A stretch of 64,000 nucleotides of DNA from Flammeovirga kamogawensis (GCF_018736065.1 NZ_CP076128.1:1302001-1366000); one strand, 5' to 3'. Positions 28,328 through 37,883 are shown, counted from the first letter of the stretch. Translations and numbers: made by a program. Notes: a model not told the origin generated them from the sequence alone.

Positions 28328-29455
28328 ATGGCAAAAAAACATATCATAACTATTATCGGAATTATTCTGATTATTGGCGGAGCAAGTGTAAGTACATACA
28401 CAATGCTTAAAAATAAACCAGAACCTAAAAAAGGTGTCAAAAAAGAAAAAATAGTATCTATAAAAGCGGAAGCCGTTAAATATATTGATGTTGATAATAT
28501 TCAAGAATATTCTGGTAGAGTAAATGCCGCTCAAACATATATATTATCCTCTGAAGTTGCTGGAAGAATAATGAGAACTAATGTTGCTTTAAAAGAAGGT
28601 AATACTTTTCGTAAAGGACAAAAATTAGTACACATTTTTGATGATGATATTGAAGCTTCATTAAAGTCTCAAAAAAGTAGCTTTATGAATACAATTGCTT
28701 CTGTTCTTCCAGACATTAAAATTGATTATAAATCAGAATATGATAAATGGTACGGTTTCTTCAAACAAATTAAAATTGCCGAACCATTACCATCATTACC
28801 TCCAATTAACTCAGATCAAGAACGTTTCTTTTTGGCTTCAAGAAATTTAATTACTGAATATTTTTCTATTAAACAGAGTGAAATACTTTTAGCTAAATAT
28901 AACGTGTATGCTCCTTTTAATGGCACATTTAAATCGGTTCGTTTAGAAGCAGGTTCTATTGCTTCTCCTGGTTCAGAGATTGGTGTTATTAGCAGAACAG
29001 ATGCCTTGGAAGTAATTATAGAGGTTGAACCTTGGAATGCTAAATGGATTAAAGCTGGCGACAAAGTAGAAGTAGAAGTTGATGGTATAGAAACTAAAAG
29101 CATTAAAGGATTTGTTAGCCGAAAAGCACATATTGTTGATCCTACCTCACAAACAATTAAAGTTTATGTAAAGATTAATCCTAAAAAAGGAGATGAAATT
29201 TATGAGGGTCAGTTTGTTAGTGTTGAATTTAAAGGTGATAAAATCCATAATGTTGTAGAAATTCCTAGAGAAGCAGTTAGTGACTCAAAATATATTTTTA
29301 CAGTTATAGACAATAAGCTTCATCAAGAAGAAATTGATGTTGTAAAAATCAATGGTGATAGTTATTTCATTCAAGGTCTTACTAAAGATGAAATCATTGT
29401 AACAGAATCTGTATTTAACGGAAAAGAAGGAATGCCTGTACAAGTTAGAAACTAG
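28328..29455 (+). CDS. RND efflux membrane-fusion protein (periplasmic adaptor)
   Basis: This 375-residue protein has an N-terminal membrane anchor (about 5-27). A HlyD/AcrA-type core includes YILSSEVAGRIMRTNVALKEGNTFRKGQKL (lipoyl half), APFNGTFKSVRLEAGSIASPG (second lipoyl half) and a beta-barrel region with VEPWNAKWIKAGDKVEVEVDG. The helical hairpin is short. It would link the inner-membrane pump to the TolC-like channel. It is the first gene of a three-gene operon, 20 bases before the permease, and divergent from the LytS/LytTR pair 231 bases away. Confidence 0.92.
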   Translation: MAKKHIITIIGIILIIGGASVSTYTMLKNKPEPKKGVKKEKIVSIKAEAVKYIDVDNIQEYSGRVNAAQTYILSSEVAGRIMRTNVALKEGNTFRKGQKLVHIFDDDIEASLKSQKSSFMNTIASVLPDIKIDYKSEYDKWYGFFKQIKIAEPLPSLPPINSDQERFFLASRNLITEYFSIKQSEILLAKYNVYAPFNGTFKSVRLEAGSIASPGSEIGVISRTDALEVIIEVEPWNAKWIKAGDKVEVEVDGIETKSIKGFVSRKAHIVDPTSQTIKVYVKINPKKGDEIYEGQFVSVEFKGDKIHNVVEIPREAVSDSKYIFTVIDNKLHQEEIDVVKINGDSYFIQGLTKDEIIVTESVFNGKEGMPVQVRN

Positions 29456-29475
29456 CCTAATTTATTATCACAATC

Positions 29476-32400
29476 ATGAAAAAACTTATCACAACCTTTG
29501 TGAAGAAGCCTTTCTATGCACATATGGCTTTACTTCTACTCGTTTTATTGGGTGGAATTGCCATATCTAACATGAGGAAAGCATCCTTCCCATTGATAGA
29601 ATCAAGAACAATTACAGTTACTGTTGCGTACCAAGGTGCATCTCCTAAAGAAATGGACGAAGGAGTTACAACATTAATTGAAAATGAAATTAGAGGTATT
29701 CCTGGTATTAAAGAAACCAACTCAGTTTCTGCCGAAAATATTGCAACAGTTACGGTAACTACTGAAGCAAAAGCAGATATTGATGAAGTACTAACTGATG
29801 TAAAAAATGCTGTAGATGGTATTTCAAACTTTCCTGCTGGTGCAGAAAAACCTTCCGTTTCTAAACGAAGAGCAACTTCTGATGCATTATTCCTAAACTT
29901 AAAAGGAGATGATTTAAGAACTTTAAAAAATTATGCTCAAAAAATAGAAGACGATTTCTTGGCTTCTGGAGTTATCTCTCAAATAAGTATTTCAGGTTAT
30001 CCAAATACCGAAATTTCTGTAGAAGTAAATGAAGATTTATTACGAAGATATAATATTAGCATTGATAATATTAAACAAGCAATTGCTAATAATAATGTTG
30101 ATATTACAGGAGGTACGATCAAAAATAGAAGAGAAGAAATTTCTGTTCTTGCAAGGTATAGATCTGCAAATGCTGATGATATCAAGAATATTGTAGTAAG
30201 AGCAACTTCAGATGGTAGAATTCTTAAAGTAGGCGATTTAGCAGATGTTCATTATCAGTTTGAAGATGTACCCAATGCAGTTTGGATGCAAGGAAAGAAA
30301 AACGTATCGATCCAAATCCAGAAACTTCATACTGAAGATCTACAAAAAATTACTGAGTATGTTGAAGAGTATATGGATGAATTTAATACGTCTCATTCCG
30401 ATGCTGAGCTAATCTGTAGTTTCAACTTTTTGTCTATTGTAAATGCTCGTCTAGATACATTAATAAGTAATGGTCTATTAGGAATTATTCTAGTAGTGAT
30501 CACATTATCATTTTTCTTAAGTTTTAGATTATCATTATGGGTTGCTTGGGGTATTCCTAGTTCATTCTTAGGAATGTTTATTATTGCCAGTTTAATGGGT
30601 GTTACACTAAATATGATTTCGTTATTTGGTATGATCCTAATTATTGGTATTCTAGTAGATGATGGTATTGTAATTGGCGAAAATATATTTACGCATTACG
30701 AAATGGGTAAATCTCCAATAAACGCCGCTATTGATGGTACAGTAGAAGTTATCCCTGCCGTTCTTACCTCTGTAAGTACAACAATTATTGCCTTTTTCCC
30801 TTTCTTATTCTTAGAATCTGGTCTGGAAATGATGTCTGAAATGGCACTAGTAGTTATTCTCTGTTTAGGGTTTTCATTATTTGAAGGTATGTTCTTACTC
30901 CCTTCACATGTAAGTTCTCCAAAAGTATTAACTCCTAGAAACGATAATAGTAAATTCAATAAATTAAGAACAAAGTTAGATAAACTAATTTTTGCTTTTA
31001 GAGATAGAGTTTATCTTCCAATTCTTCGTTTTCTATTAGATCATAAATGGTTTGGAATTTCTATTCCATTAGCAGCAATTATCATTACAGTTGGTCTTAT
31101 TGGTGGTAGAGTAATTGATTTAACTTTCTTCCCTAGCCCTCCTGGCGATTTCTTTAATATTGATTTAGCTTTAAAACCAGGTATCAATCAAGATACTACT
31201 AAAGCATACCTTACTAAATATGAAACTGCCGTTTGGGAAGCTAATGATGCCTTAAAAAGAGAGTATGATACAAATTTTGACTTCATAGAATACACCTTTG
31301 TAAGCCTAGGTAATGCCTTTAATGGGGCTGAAAATGGTACACATACAGGTTCGATATTCGTGATCATGGAAGATCTTACTAATTCTCCTATTGATGCGAG
31401 TACCATTAAAGCAAAAGTGAATGAATTTGTAGGTGAAGAACCCACCGCCCGGAAACTTTCTGTTGGAGCAAGTAATATGTGGGGTGCTCCCGTTTCAATC
31501 AGTTTATTAGGTTATGATTATGATCAAATTGAAGCTGCTTCTGATTATTTAAAAAACAAACTGAACGAACAAGCTGCCCTTTACAATGTGATGGACAACA
31601 ATCAGATTGGAGGACAAGAAATCCGTTTGGTATTAAAGCCAAAAGCTTATGCACTTGGTTTTACAGAAGTATCCTTAATGTCTCAGGTTCGTAACGGTTT
31701 CTTTGGAGCTGAAGCACAAAGATTACAAGTAAATAAAGATGAAATCAGAATTTATGTCCGTTACAAAAAAGACAATAGAGCTGCTCTTGGTGATCTAGAG
31801 AATATGCGAATTAGAACGACAGAGGGTATGTATCCATTGTCGCAATTGGCAGACTTCAACGTAGATCGTGGTCCTGTAGCAATAAACCATTACAATGGTG
31901 AAAAGGAAATTAGAGTTGATGCTTACATGCTAAATGCAAATGATGCTGTTATACCTATTATCGAAGAAATGGAGAAAGAAGTTCTACCAGAATTAACAGC
32001 AAAATTCCCAAATGTTAGGTATGAATATCAAGGACAATTAAAGAGTTCTCAAGAAGATTCTTCAGAATTAGTAAATACATATGCCATTGCCTTTTTACTT
32101 ATTGTAATGATTCTAATGCTACATTTTAGATCATTTACTCAAGCAGGTATTGTATTGTGTATGATACCACTTGGTGTTCTTGGTGCAATGTGGGGACATG
32201 GTATTGAAGGACAAACAATTTCTATGTTTAGTATGCTAGGTATGGTTGCACTATCAGGTACTATTATTAATGATGCCGTTGTTTATCTTTCAAAATTCAA
32301 CCAAGACCTTTTAGATGGGATGTCGTTTGATGATGCACTTATTAATGCAGGTAAATCAAGATTTAGACCTATTCTATTAACGACATTAACAACAACAATT

Positions 32401-32679
32401 GGTTTGTATCCTATGATTTTAGAAACTAGTCCACAATCTAGATTTTTAGTACCTGTAGCGATTTCGTTAGCCTATGGTATCATGATCGGTACAGTGTTTA
32501 TTCTTACAATTTTACCCGTACTTATTAAGGTGATAAACGATTTAAGAAGAGGTAAAAAGTGGGTAATGACAGGTAAAAAACCTTCTCGTGAAGAAGTTGA
32601 AAATGTATTAGTAGAGATTTCAGACTACAATGCAATGACTTTAGCTGATCAAGAACAAGCTACTGAACCTATAAAATAG
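29476..32679 (+). CDS. RND-family efflux permease (AcrB/MMPL-type)
   Basis: The 1067-residue pump has the duplicated RND plan: a membrane helix at 13-32, a large periplasmic loop, helices from about 335 to 470, a second loop and helices from about 870 to the C-terminus. Landmarks are KASFPLIESRTITVTVAYQGASP, DVKNAVDGISNFP, GILVDDGIVIGENIF (proton-relay aspartates in the fourth helix), FFPFLFLESGLEMMSEMALVV and RFRPILLTTLTTTIGLYPMI. These match hydrophobe-efflux RND pumps rather than the CzcA metal class, but the substrate cannot be read from sequence. The C-terminus is cytoplasmic and acidic. Confidence 0.93.
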   Translation: MKKLITTFVKKPFYAHMALLLLVLLGGIAISNMRKASFPLIESRTITVTVAYQGASPKEMDEGVTTLIENEIRGIPGIKETNSVSAENIATVTVTTEAKADIDEVLTDVKNAVDGISNFPAGAEKPSVSKRRATSDALFLNLKGDDLRTLKNYAQKIEDDFLASGVISQISISGYPNTEISVEVNEDLLRRYNISIDNIKQAIANNNVDITGGTIKNRREEISVLARYRSANADDIKNIVVRATSDGRILKVGDLADVHYQFEDVPNAVWMQGKKNVSIQIQKLHTEDLQKITEYVEEYMDEFNTSHSDAELICSFNFLSIVNARLDTLISNGLLGIILVVITLSFFLSFRLSLWVAWGIPSSFLGMFIIASLMGVTLNMISLFGMILIIGILVDDGIVIGENIFTHYEMGKSPINAAIDGTVEVIPAVLTSVSTTIIAFFPFLFLESGLEMMSEMALVVILCLGFSLFEGMFLLPSHVSSPKVLTPRNDNSKFNKLRTKLDKLIFAFRDRVYLPILRFLLDHKWFGISIPLAAIIITVGLIGGRVIDLTFFPSPPGDFFNIDLALKPGINQDTTKAYLTKYETAVWEANDALKREYDTNFDFIEYTFVSLGNAFNGAENGTHTGSIFVIMEDLTNSPIDASTIKAKVNEFVGEEPTARKLSVGASNMWGAPVSISLLGYDYDQIEAASDYLKNKLNEQAALYNVMDNNQIGGQEIRLVLKPKAYALGFTEVSLMSQVRNGFFGAEAQRLQVNKDEIRIYVRYKKDNRAALGDLENMRIRTTEGMYPLSQLADFNVDRGPVAINHYNGEKEIRVDAYMLNANDAVIPIIEEMEKEVLPELTAKFPNVRYEYQGQLKSSQEDSSELVNTYAIAFLLIVMILMLHFRSFTQAGIVLCMIPLGVLGAMWGHGIEGQTISMFSMLGMVALSGTIINDAVVYLSKFNQDLLDGMSFDDALINAGKSRFRPILLTTLTTTIGLYPMILETSPQSRFLVPVAISLAYGIMIGTVFILTILPVLIKVINDLRRGKKWVMTGKKPSREEVENVLVEISDYNAMTLADQEQATEPIK

Positions 32680-32747
32680 TGTCAAATTAAAATTGAGCAA
32701 GGTGCATTTCTATTCAATGTACTTTGCTTTCAATTCATCATATGATT

Positions 32748-34091
32748 ATGAAAAAAATAAATTTAATCATCACCTTCCTTATTGGAATAACCTTAAGCGG
32801 CTATGCACAAGAGGAAAAACAAGATAAGGTGGAGGTAGTATCGCAAGAAATTATATTAAGCCTATCAGATGCAATATCACAAGGCCTATTAAATAATTAT
32901 GATATCATTATAGCCGATAAAAACACGGAGATTTCTAAAACAAATAATACGTTAGAAAATGCAGGTTTATATCCTTCTTTAACTACAGATGCTGCTTGGA
33001 ATCATAACTGGTCGCATGCTATGAACTCTAATTTAGGTGTTTTATCACCATCTATAGGAACAGACTTCACCATCTTTGATGGGTTTAAAGTCTGGATAAC
33101 TAAAGAGCAATTAGAAGAATTAGAGCATTATTCTGAAGGAAATGCAACCATCGTAATAGAAAACACCATTAAAGATGTTATTGTTGCTTATTACGAATCG
33201 TTACTTGAACAACAAAGACTAGAAGTTGCAGAACAACTTGCTGAGTTATCGAAAGAACGTTACGATTACACAAATTCACAGAAAGAACTAGGTCAGAAAG
33301 TAACCTATGATGTATTACAAGCTAAAAATGCTTGGTTAGAAGACAGAAGAACATCATTAGACCAAAAAAACCGATTACAAGTAAAATTAAGAGAATTAAA
33401 TTTTGTAATGGGTGTTCCAGAAAGTGAACAAACAATGTATAAGCTAACAGAAAAGTTTGAAGCTGTTGAAAAAGATTATGTTTTAAGTAACCTAATTGAA
33501 TTGCTAAATGCTGATAACTCAACACTTAAAAATCAATACGTCAATCAGATTATTAAGCAAAAAGATATTGAGCTAGCCAAAGCAGCGTTTATGCCTTCAG
33601 TTAAAGGTAACGCAAGTATTAAATACACAGAAAACTATGGTGGAGCTCAAGGTATTCCAAACTTTAATATTGATGGCATAAGTGCTACCGTAGGTGCTAC
33701 ACTTTCTATACCAATTTATATGGGTGGAAGTAGACGAAGAGCCAAGCAAATTGCATTGATAAACAAACAAATTGCAGAAGTAGAAACACAACAAATGTCG
33801 CATAGTTTGAACAATCAAATTATGCAAGTATATGATACGTATGTACTTCAAAGAGAAATTTTAGAGTTAACTGAAGAGCAAGTAGCTACTGCACTTCTTA
33901 ACTTAGAAATGTCTACAGAGCGTTATAGAAATGGGCAAATTAACTCCTTTAACTTACGTGATGTACAAATACAATATTTGGATGCTCAGAATTCAAGATT
34001 AACTGCAATTTTTAATTTAATTGCTACCAATACAGAAATAGTCAGATTAACTGGAGGTATTATAGATGCCTTTCCAATTGACAATGAATAA
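32748..34091 (+). CDS. TolC-like outer-membrane efflux channel
   Basis: The protein has about 447 residues. The frame opens at a TTG at 32724, but the ATG at 32748 gives a proper signal peptide (MKKINLIITFLIGITLSGYAQ). Two OEP repeats are visible, with ISLSDAI-like openings, long heptad-rich helices (LEQQRLEVAEQLAELSKERY) and NGQINSFNLRDVQIQYLDAQ near the C-terminus, typical of the family. It completes the tripartite pump with the adaptor and permease. A GNRA-loop terminator follows 21 bases after the stop. Confidence 0.92.
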   Translation: MKKINLIITFLIGITLSGYAQEEKQDKVEVVSQEIILSLSDAISQGLLNNYDIIIADKNTEISKTNNTLENAGLYPSLTTDAAWNHNWSHAMNSNLGVLSPSIGTDFTIFDGFKVWITKEQLEELEHYSEGNATIVIENTIKDVIVAYYESLLEQQRLEVAEQLAELSKERYDYTNSQKELGQKVTYDVLQAKNAWLEDRRTSLDQKNRLQVKLRELNFVMGVPESEQTMYKLTEKFEAVEKDYVLSNLIELLNADNSTLKNQYVNQIIKQKDIELAKAAFMPSVKGNASIKYTENYGGAQGIPNFNIDGISATVGATLSIPIYMGGSRRRAKQIALINKQIAEVETQQMSHSLNNQIMQVYDTYVLQREILELTEEQVATALLNLEMSTERYRNGQINSFNLRDVQIQYLDAQNSRLTAIFNLIATNTEIVRLTGGIIDAFPIDNE

Positions 34092-34112
34092 CTAAATGAT
34101 TGAATCATTTTT

Positions 34113-34142
34113 AAGGAGGTATAGAAATATATCTCCTTTTTC
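34113..34142 (+). terminator. Terminator of the RND efflux operon
   Basis: An 11-bp stem with one G-T wobble (34113-34123 with 34128-34138) encloses a GAAA tetraloop and is followed by a T-run. Confidence 0.85.
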
Positions 34143-34302
34143 ATTAACAAAAATATTACGAATTTTGTTGTGCTTATGTGAAAGATAAGGTAATCTTGCA
34201 CTTATCTAACAAATGTTAACTTTAGGCTATTTTCTCTACTTACCCTTTGGACTTTATCATGAAATACATTCAATCTTCAAGCAAATTATTGATTGAATTA
34301 AG

Positions 34303-34330
34303 TTGTGTCGAGATCATATAGTTAAATTTG
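34303..34330 (+). promoter_or_regulatory. Candidate promoter for the four-repeat lipoprotein
   Basis: TTG at 34303-34305 is separated by 17 bases from TAAATTTG at 34323-34330, an exact match to the Bacteroidetes -7 element TAnnTTTG. The spacing is slightly short. The predicted start of transcription is about 28 bases before the ATG at 34365. Confidence 0.5.
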
Positions 34331-34364
34331 TTAAAACAAAAACTTATACTATTTTAATTATATT

Positions 34365-35615
34365 ATGAAACATCTAAAATTACTCTTACTTCTCTTTATC
34401 CCTTTCATTGTAATTTCTTGTTCTTTACTTGAAGAAGACCCTGACTGCTCTAAAGTAGAAACTCAAACAGCATATGACGAAGTGCTGAATACGTACTCAG
34501 AAAGTCTTAACCAAAGTGATTGTAGCGTTACAAAAGAGGCTATTGAGAATAGTATTTCTTTTATTAATGATAACAGAAGTTGTATAGAAACTGCATTAAC
34601 TGCAGTAGATAGTACATACGATGCTGCCGGTGAACTTGATGGTAAACTTTCAGAATTGAATGAAAGCTTGGCAAATTATGACGAATGTATTGCTACTGGT
34701 GTTCCTAATGGTGATTTAGTACTTGAAGAGTGTACTCCTGAAGCATTTGAAATGCAAATGAAGAAGTTTGAAGATGCCTTTGCTGCTGCTTTAATTGCAG
34801 AAGATTGTGATAAAATGAAAGGTACACTTACTAATTTAAAATCATTCCTTGATAATAATAAAGAGTGTGCAATTTCTATTTATAATATGGAAGATGATGA
34901 GGCTTCTAACCCTAGAGCATTGATGGAAGATGGCGAAGATGAGTTTAATGAATTTTATAATGAAATTGACGGTATTCTTACTGCACTAGAAACTTCTAAT
35001 TGTGACCCTGATGTTATTAGTGATTTAATGGAAGAGTCTTCTACACTAACTTGCGACCCTGAAACTACTCTAGATGCTTTAGAAGGTTTTGAAAAAGAAT
35101 TTAATAATGCATACGATGATGATAACTGTACAGGAATGCAAGAAGCAATTTTAAAAACAGCTACTTACATTGAAGACAATAAAGGTTGTTTTGTTGAGGT
35201 GTTTAAATTAGAAGGATCTGATAGCCCTGAAAATGAAGTAGATGAGCAAATTGCACTACTTAAAGCTGCTGCTGCTACATTACAACAAAGTAATTGTGAC
35301 CCTGCAGTAATTGATCAACTTGGCCTATTTTCTGAACGTCCAGACATTGAAGATTTAAGTTGTCCTCAAGTTCTAAATCAGTTCAAAAAATTATCTGTAC
35401 AAATTGATGCAGCTATTAATGATGATACAAATTGTCACCTAATTATTTTAACTGGTGAAAAGGTATTAGAATTATACGAACATCATTCAGATTGTATTAT
35501 TGAAAAATATGCTGATGAAAATCAAGTTAGTATTGAAAATGCTACAATTGAAGTCCAAGATAAAATGGATGAAATTGAAACTAAAATTGAAGAAAAAGAA
35601 GCAAATTGTAATTAA
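34365..35615 (+). CDS. Lipoprotein with four Cys-patterned helical repeats, unknown function
   Basis: The protein has 416 residues with lipobox VISC (C19). The rest is four repeats of about 100 residues, each with four cysteines at nearly fixed spacing: C28, C53, C73, C108; C123, C148, C168, C213; C230, C255, C275, C311; C333, C357, C377, C415. Steps within a repeat are 24-25, 20 and 35-45 residues. Repeats share FxxAxxxDDC-type, LDNNKEC/IEDNKGC and SNCDP motifs and are acidic and probably alpha-helical. Paired disulfides per repeat are likely in the oxidising envelope. I do not recognise the family. It is a single gene between terminators. Confidence 0.8.
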   Translation: MKHLKLLLLLFIPFIVISCSLLEEDPDCSKVETQTAYDEVLNTYSESLNQSDCSVTKEAIENSISFINDNRSCIETALTAVDSTYDAAGELDGKLSELNESLANYDECIATGVPNGDLVLEECTPEAFEMQMKKFEDAFAAALIAEDCDKMKGTLTNLKSFLDNNKECAISIYNMEDDEASNPRALMEDGEDEFNEFYNEIDGILTALETSNCDPDVISDLMEESSTLTCDPETTLDALEGFEKEFNNAYDDDNCTGMQEAILKTATYIEDNKGCFVEVFKLEGSDSPENEVDEQIALLKAAAATLQQSNCDPAVIDQLGLFSERPDIEDLSCPQVLNQFKKLSVQIDAAINDDTNCHLIILTGEKVLELYEHHSDCIIEKYADENQVSIENATIEVQDKMDEIETKIEEKEANCN

Positions 35616-35635
35616 TATTACCGTTTGACATATTG

Positions 35636-35676
35636 AAAAAGGATCTTGATATTTAATGTATCAAGATCCTTTTTTT
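35636..35676. terminator. Bidirectional terminator between convergent lipoprotein genes
   Basis: An 11-bp core stem (35641-35651 with 35659-35669) is extended by A-T pairs at both ends. A-run on one side and T-run on the other fit termination in both directions. Confidence 0.85.
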
Positions 35677-36041
35677 TATTGATTACATGCAGGTAATGAA
35701 AAACTAGATTGTTTTTTCCACATATTTAAATCTTCTATATAACTGAAATCATCTTTAATCCACGTATCTCCACATGTTCTTTTCCTGAAAAGAACATTAA
35801 AAACTAAATTGTTTTCGCTTTTGTTAATTTTTGCAGCTTCTGATGTATATCCTTTTTCATAACTACCATCAGAAAATCTTCTCTCATAATTATTTTTGCT
35901 GTCTATATGTATTTCATTTATAACAGATTGATCTAAAGATGACCTTGTCAAATACATATCATTAACTTGGGTTGGTTGATATTCTTGTGATTGACAAGAA
36001 ACTAGAAAGAGGAAGATTGATAGCACAAAAGTAATTTTCAT
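35676..36041 (-). CDS. Small lipoprotein, unknown function
   Basis: This 121-residue protein has a clear lipoprotein signal, with lipobox FLVSC giving C16. The mature part is mostly polar, with two further cysteines (in KRTCGD and SLPACNQ) near the C-terminus that could pair. No known domain was recognised. It converges on the four-repeat lipoprotein with a shared terminator. The small membrane protein upstream is 53 bases away, so the two may be co-transcribed. Confidence 0.7.
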   Translation of the reverse strand: MKITFVLSIFLFLVSCQSQEYQPTQVNDMYLTRSSLDQSVINEIHIDSKNNYERRFSDGSYEKGYTSEAAKINKSENNLVFNVLFRKRTCGDTWIKDDFSYIEDLNMWKKQSSFSLPACNQ

Positions 36042-36094
36042 AATGATTAATGTTGATTCATTATGAAATGGGTAAAATGAGAATTAAACCCCTA

Positions 36095-36298
36095 TTAATT
36101 TCTTACAATTAATAATTTAAGAGATGGATGTATTACAAACTTTACTAATAAACCAATAATTAATACCGTCAATGCTAGTAAAACCTCTTGAAAAGTAAAA
36201 TAAACATCCTTACCATAAATTGTATCTAAAAGTGCATCAATTAGGTAATTCATTGATATTAGACTGAATGAGATAATGAGAGAGATAATTAATTTCAT
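36095..36298 (-). CDS. Small two-helix membrane protein, unknown function
   Basis: The 67-residue frame starts with ATG and encodes two hydrophobic segments (LIISLIISFSLISMNYLI and VLLALTVLIIGLLVKFVI) separated by a short polar loop, ending in a basic tail. Size, start codon and membrane pattern argue that it is real, but there is no family match by eye. It lies just upstream of the small lipoprotein on the same strand. Confidence 0.5.
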   Translation of the reverse strand: MKLIISLIISFSLISMNYLIDALLDTIYGKDVYFTFQEVLLALTVLIIGLLVKFVIHPSLKLLIVRN

Positions 36299-36439
36299 AA
36301 ATGTAATTTTTGATTGCTACTTATAGACAATAACATCTAGCAGGTAGACAGTAAAAAATCACACTTTAACGAACATTCACAACTAATGCGTTTTTTGTGT
36401 TATCAGTCTATGATTATTCATCAGAATTTGTTATATTTA

Positions 36440-36527
36440 AAATAAGAAATTAATACCTCGCTTAATTTTACAGGTGCATAGTAGATTAAGACGAGACAAA
36501 GCTTCCTATAAACGGGAAGCTTTTTTA
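36440..36527 (+). ncRNA. Candidate small structured RNA with intrinsic terminator
   Basis: A first stem pairs 36457-36466 with 36485-36495 (ten pairs, one bulged base) around an 18-base loop. A second hairpin pairs 36498-36506 with 36515-36523 and is followed by six T residues on the plus strand. No plus-strand gene lies upstream, so this terminator has no protein-coding owner. A weak -7-like element TATATTTA is at 36432-36439. The two hairpins are almost contiguous, as in small regulatory RNAs. The 5' end is a guess. Confidence 0.4.
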
Positions 36528-36536
36528 TGCTCTCTT

Positions 36537-37883
36537 TTAACTGGTTAAGTTTCTAGCCCACTTTCCAGATTTTTTGCGATGTATATACAAAACCAGCCTA
36601 AAATATTCTTCTAGCGATACAACGATATACACCCAATAAATAGGCAAATCAAACACAAATGCTGCTAACACACCCATTGGTAAAGAAATAACCCAAGTAC
36701 TTATCAACCCTAAAACTGTTGTATATTTAGTATCACCTCCGCTTCTTAATATCCCTGCAGCTAAAATAAAGTTACACATCTTTACAGGCAATAGGAAAGT
36801 AAATATCCAAACTAGCCATTGTGTTATTTGTCTTACTTCTGGAGTTATCTGAAATAGATTAATATATAAAGGACTTAATGCAGCCATAATAACTGCTACT
36901 GCAAGAGCAGAGAAGAATGTAAATCTCAATAACTTATCGCCATAAACTTTTGCTCTTCTCATATTATTTTGCCCCAATTCAAAACCAATTACAATAGCAG
37001 AAGCAGAAGCCAAACCCATAAAAAAGCCAACTCCTAATGTCTGTAATGGCAATGTAATCGTCATAGATGCAATATCTGTAGTACCCATTCTTCCATAAAT
37101 CATAGAATAACAGGTTTCTCCTATTGCCCAAGATGTATCACCCAAAATTAAAGGTGCACTCACGCTTAATAAAGGATAAAGTGTGGTTTTGTCGAAATGA
37201 AAGAGGTGTTTTAAACGAACATTTCCAGGATAATTCTTAAGTCGTATAATTATAAATAATGCAATAGCTTCAAACCACATAGAAAAAACTGTTGCCCAAG
37301 CCGCTCCAACCATTCCTAGTGGAGGTATACCAAAACCACCAAAAATTAACCAATAATTTACTATTGTGTTGATAATCACTTTTACAAAACTCCATTTCAT
37401 AACAAGTTTTGCATGTCCAACACTACGTAATGCAGCACTATAAGAAGCACTTAATAAAATGGCGGGAAAACCAAAAGCAATAATTTGTTGATACACTCCA
37501 CCTATTGCAACTACTTCTTGATCTGTGGAAAATAAAGAAAGGATTTCAGACGGGAATAATAAACTTACTAGCATACCGACTAGTGTTACAAAAAAGCCAA
37601 TTTTCAATAAATCACCAATTAAGTAATTTACTTTTTCCTTTTCTTTTCTTCCCCAATACTGAGCAACAAAAACACCTGCTCCATTTGCCAAACCCATTAT
37701 TCCTACTATCAACACAAAAGAAAGACGCCCTCCTAAACCAACACCAGCAATTACAGACTCTCCCAACTGACCAACCATTATTTGATCGACCATACTTAAT
37801 GCATACTGTAATAAGCTTTGTAGTGAAATAGGTATTGCAACCTTCCAAACTTCTTGATAAAATGCCTTTTGGTTCTTCTTCAA
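36537..37883 (-). CDS. MATE-family multidrug/sodium antiporter
   Basis: This 448-residue membrane protein has about twelve helices in two halves. WKVAIPISLQSLLQYALSMVDQIMVGQLG at the N-terminus and GVFVAQYWGRKEKEKV are typical MATE sequences. The second half shows ASAIVIGFELGQNNMRRAKVYGDKLLRFT, the repeat of that motif. It would export organic cations in exchange for Na+ or H+. The start is a TTG at 37883: no in-frame ATG was found upstream, and the next internal Met would delete the first helix. The Nudix gene precedes it on the same strand after 89 bases. Confidence 0.92.
   Translation of the reverse strand: MKKNQKAFYQEVWKVAIPISLQSLLQYALSMVDQIMVGQLGESVIAGVGLGGRLSFVLIVGIMGLANGAGVFVAQYWGRKEKEKVNYLIGDLLKIGFFVTLVGMLVSLLFPSEILSLFSTDQEVVAIGGVYQQIIAFGFPAILLSASYSAALRSVGHAKLVMKWSFVKVIINTIVNYWLIFGGFGIPPLGMVGAAWATVFSMWFEAIALFIIIRLKNYPGNVRLKHLFHFDKTTLYPLLSVSAPLILGDTSWAIGETCYSMIYGRMGTTDIASMTITLPLQTLGVGFFMGLASASAIVIGFELGQNNMRRAKVYGDKLLRFTFFSALAVAVIMAALSPLYINLFQITPEVRQITQWLVWIFTFLLPVKMCNFILAAGILRSGGDTKYTTVLGLISTWVISLPMGVLAAFVFDLPIYWVYIVVSLEEYFRLVLYIHRKKSGKWARNLTS

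Noticed and set aside
34365-35615. Calling the four-repeat lipoprotein a known Cys-rich domain family
   Set aside because: The spacing is regular, but no known consensus was recognised, so no family name is given.
37505-37831. Plus-strand frame of about 108 residues inside the MATE gene
   Set aside because: It is antisense to conserved membrane helices and has a biased Leu/Gln/Pro composition.
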